Positions 63,095-64,000 of a DNA stretch of 64,000 bases are shown here, one piece after another. Each line of letters starts with the position of its first letter. Positions within the stretch are counted from its first letter, which is position 1. The stretch is taken from positions 124,001-188,000 of the forward strand of contig PYVY01000004.1 of assembly GCA_003056425.1 (NCBI GenBank), read 5' to 3'. The DNA is from Alteromonas indica. Its GTDB lineage: Bacteria > Pseudomonadota > Gammaproteobacteria > Enterobacterales > Alteromonadaceae. A program made the position numbers and the translations under genes. The notes under the pieces are model-generated. The model was given only the letters and a program-made list of their open reading frames with translations. It did no database searches and was not told where the DNA came from.

Positions 63095-63889
63095 CTATAG
63101 CAATACCTCACGCACAAACCGGCTGCCAAAATAGGCGAGGGTCAGTAGAACAATCCCTATTACGTTCATAACAATTAATTGGCGGCTGCGCCAGCCTCTG
63201 AGCTTTTGGCCTGCCAAGATAAAAATATACAGGATTAGCGCCAGGATAGATAACACTGTTTTGTGTGCATACAGGCGGTTGAACATATCCTCAAGGAAAA
63301 TAAACCCGCTAAGCAACGAGATAACCAATAACGCGGTGCCAATTTGTAACAGGCGGAACATCATACCCTCTACCAGGGTTAGTGGCGGAAGTGCGGAGTG
63401 CAGTAATGAGGCGCCTTTTTGTTTCAGCCTGAACGTAATATAGGATACTTGCAGTGCATACAGGAAGGCTATAGCCAGGGTGCCGTAAGCAAACAGCGAT
63501 AATGTAATATGTATAACCAGCCCGGGATGCAACTCAATGTGCATTATATGAGCCACCGGAATCAACGTTGACGCCAGTACTGTCAATGCCGAAAACACAA
63601 ACACTACCGGCAGCATAATCCGGTTGGGCAGCACACTTACCGATACCAGCATAGCGGCAGTGATCAGCCAGGCAACTAACGACAGTACATTGGTGATACT
63701 CATATTCTGGCCTGGCGCCAGCATAATGGTATTAATCAGAAACGCCAGATGAGCTAACCCCGCCAGGCTGGCAAAAACAATCGGCGACACCGGACGCTGA
63801 TGTTCCTGGTGATGGATAAAGTGACGCAACAGCAAAATAGCAGCCAGCGTATAGAACAAGACAGCCATAGAGGCGAAAAGCGAGGTCAT
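63095..63889 (-). CDS. ypjD: Inner-membrane protein YpjD (CcsA/cytochrome c assembly-like)
   Basis: 264 residues from the ATG at 63889 (MTSLFASMAVLFY), chosen because AGGAC lies 8 nt upstream and the length matches E. coli YpjD (263); an upstream ATG at 63994 would add 35 residues of poor character. Eight transmembrane helices of the CcsA/CcmC-type domain. In E. coli ypjD is divergent from ffh, which would lie just beyond the right edge. Followed by the CorC-type gene on the same strand. Confidence 0.88.
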   Translation of the reverse strand: MTSLFASMAVLFYTLAAILLLRHFIHHQEHQRPVSPIVFASLAGLAHLAFLINTIMLAPGQNMSITNVLSLVAWLITAAMLVSVSVLPNRIMLPVVFVFSALTVLASTLIPVAHIMHIELHPGLVIHITLSLFAYGTLAIAFLYALQVSYITFRLKQKGASLLHSALPPLTLVEGMMFRLLQIGTALLVISLLSGFIFLEDMFNRLYAHKTVLSILALILYIFILAGQKLRGWRSRQLIVMNVIGIVLLTLAYFGSRFVREVLL

Positions 63890-64000
63890 TAAAAGTCCTG
63901 TAGTACCTGCAAGAGGGAAATTCGATAAACGGTTTATAGTGCCGAAAACAGGCATAATAATACCAAATGTGCTGGTATTGATACTGCAAGTCACAGTTAA

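Overview
The window is chromosomal DNA from a gammaproteobacterium, most likely an Alteromonadales (Alteromonadaceae) relative. This is judged from gene content and protein resemblance, not from a database search. Supporting signs are an rsxABCDGE-nth operon with Nth nearly identical to the E. coli protein, fadI-fadJ behind a FadR-like operator, a GlyGly-CTERM secreted protein, a DUF3379 anti-sigma gene paired with an ECF sigma factor, a TonB-dependent receptor, and a ypjD-corC pair at the right edge. No insertion sequence, prophage, CRISPR array or rRNA is visible. Most of the window is ordinary core genome.

Layout from left to right. 1-3.65 kb: the C-terminal part of a TonB-dependent receptor, then an OmpR-type response regulator and its histidine kinase, tightly packed. 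4-10.9 kb, minus strand: rsxA-B-C-D-G-E-nth, the electron-transport complex that keeps SoxR reduced, followed by endonuclease III; RsxC has a long repetitive C-terminal tail. 11.2-11.35 kb: two identical tRNA-Asn(GTT) genes behind a strong stable-RNA-type promoter. 11.35-12.38 kb: a 1-kb non-coding stretch with unusual signals: three DnaA-type boxes, a near-consensus LexA (SOS) box over an extended -10, a 40-codon ORF with a good ribosome-binding site, and a cluster of five GATC sites. 12.4-15.8 kb: a MATE exporter and uvrB. 16-19.3 kb: a LysR regulator, queC and queE (divergent), and a periplasmic binding-protein-like gene. 19.6-25.9 kb, minus strand: a GlyGly-CTERM metzincin-like protein whose catalytic Glu position is Ala, asnB, and an M28 lipoprotein peptidase.

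26-29.7 kb: DUF3025, a YIP1-family membrane protein, and a NatAB-type ABC exporter. 29.8-35.3 kb, minus strand: a complete sulfate-activation operon in the order cysD-cysC-cysQ-cysN-SLC13 permease. 35.6-40.6 kb: putP, an anti-sigma/ECF sigma pair, and a DUF885 lipoprotein. 40.6-47.8 kb, minus strand: a moxR-DUF58-DUF4381-batA-batB/C-batD operon. 48.1-51.6 kb: fadI-fadJ. 51.9-53 kb: a small membrane protein, a previously easy-to-miss 52-codon secreted peptide gene with a sigma-54-like promoter, and 600 bp of non-coding DNA. 53-57.5 kb: a 1510-residue propeller-PAS-GGDEF-EAL sensor. 57.7-61.5 kb: an M16 peptidase, sixA and a doubtful small ORF. 61.7-63.9 kb: a CorC/HlyC-type transporter and ypjD.

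The least explained parts are the 11.35-12.38 kb DnaA/LexA region upstream of MATE-uvrB, the apparently catalytically dead GlyGly-CTERM metzincin, and the small secreted peptide at 52.2-52.4 kb. All functional statements are from reading the sequence and general family knowledge; no searches were run.
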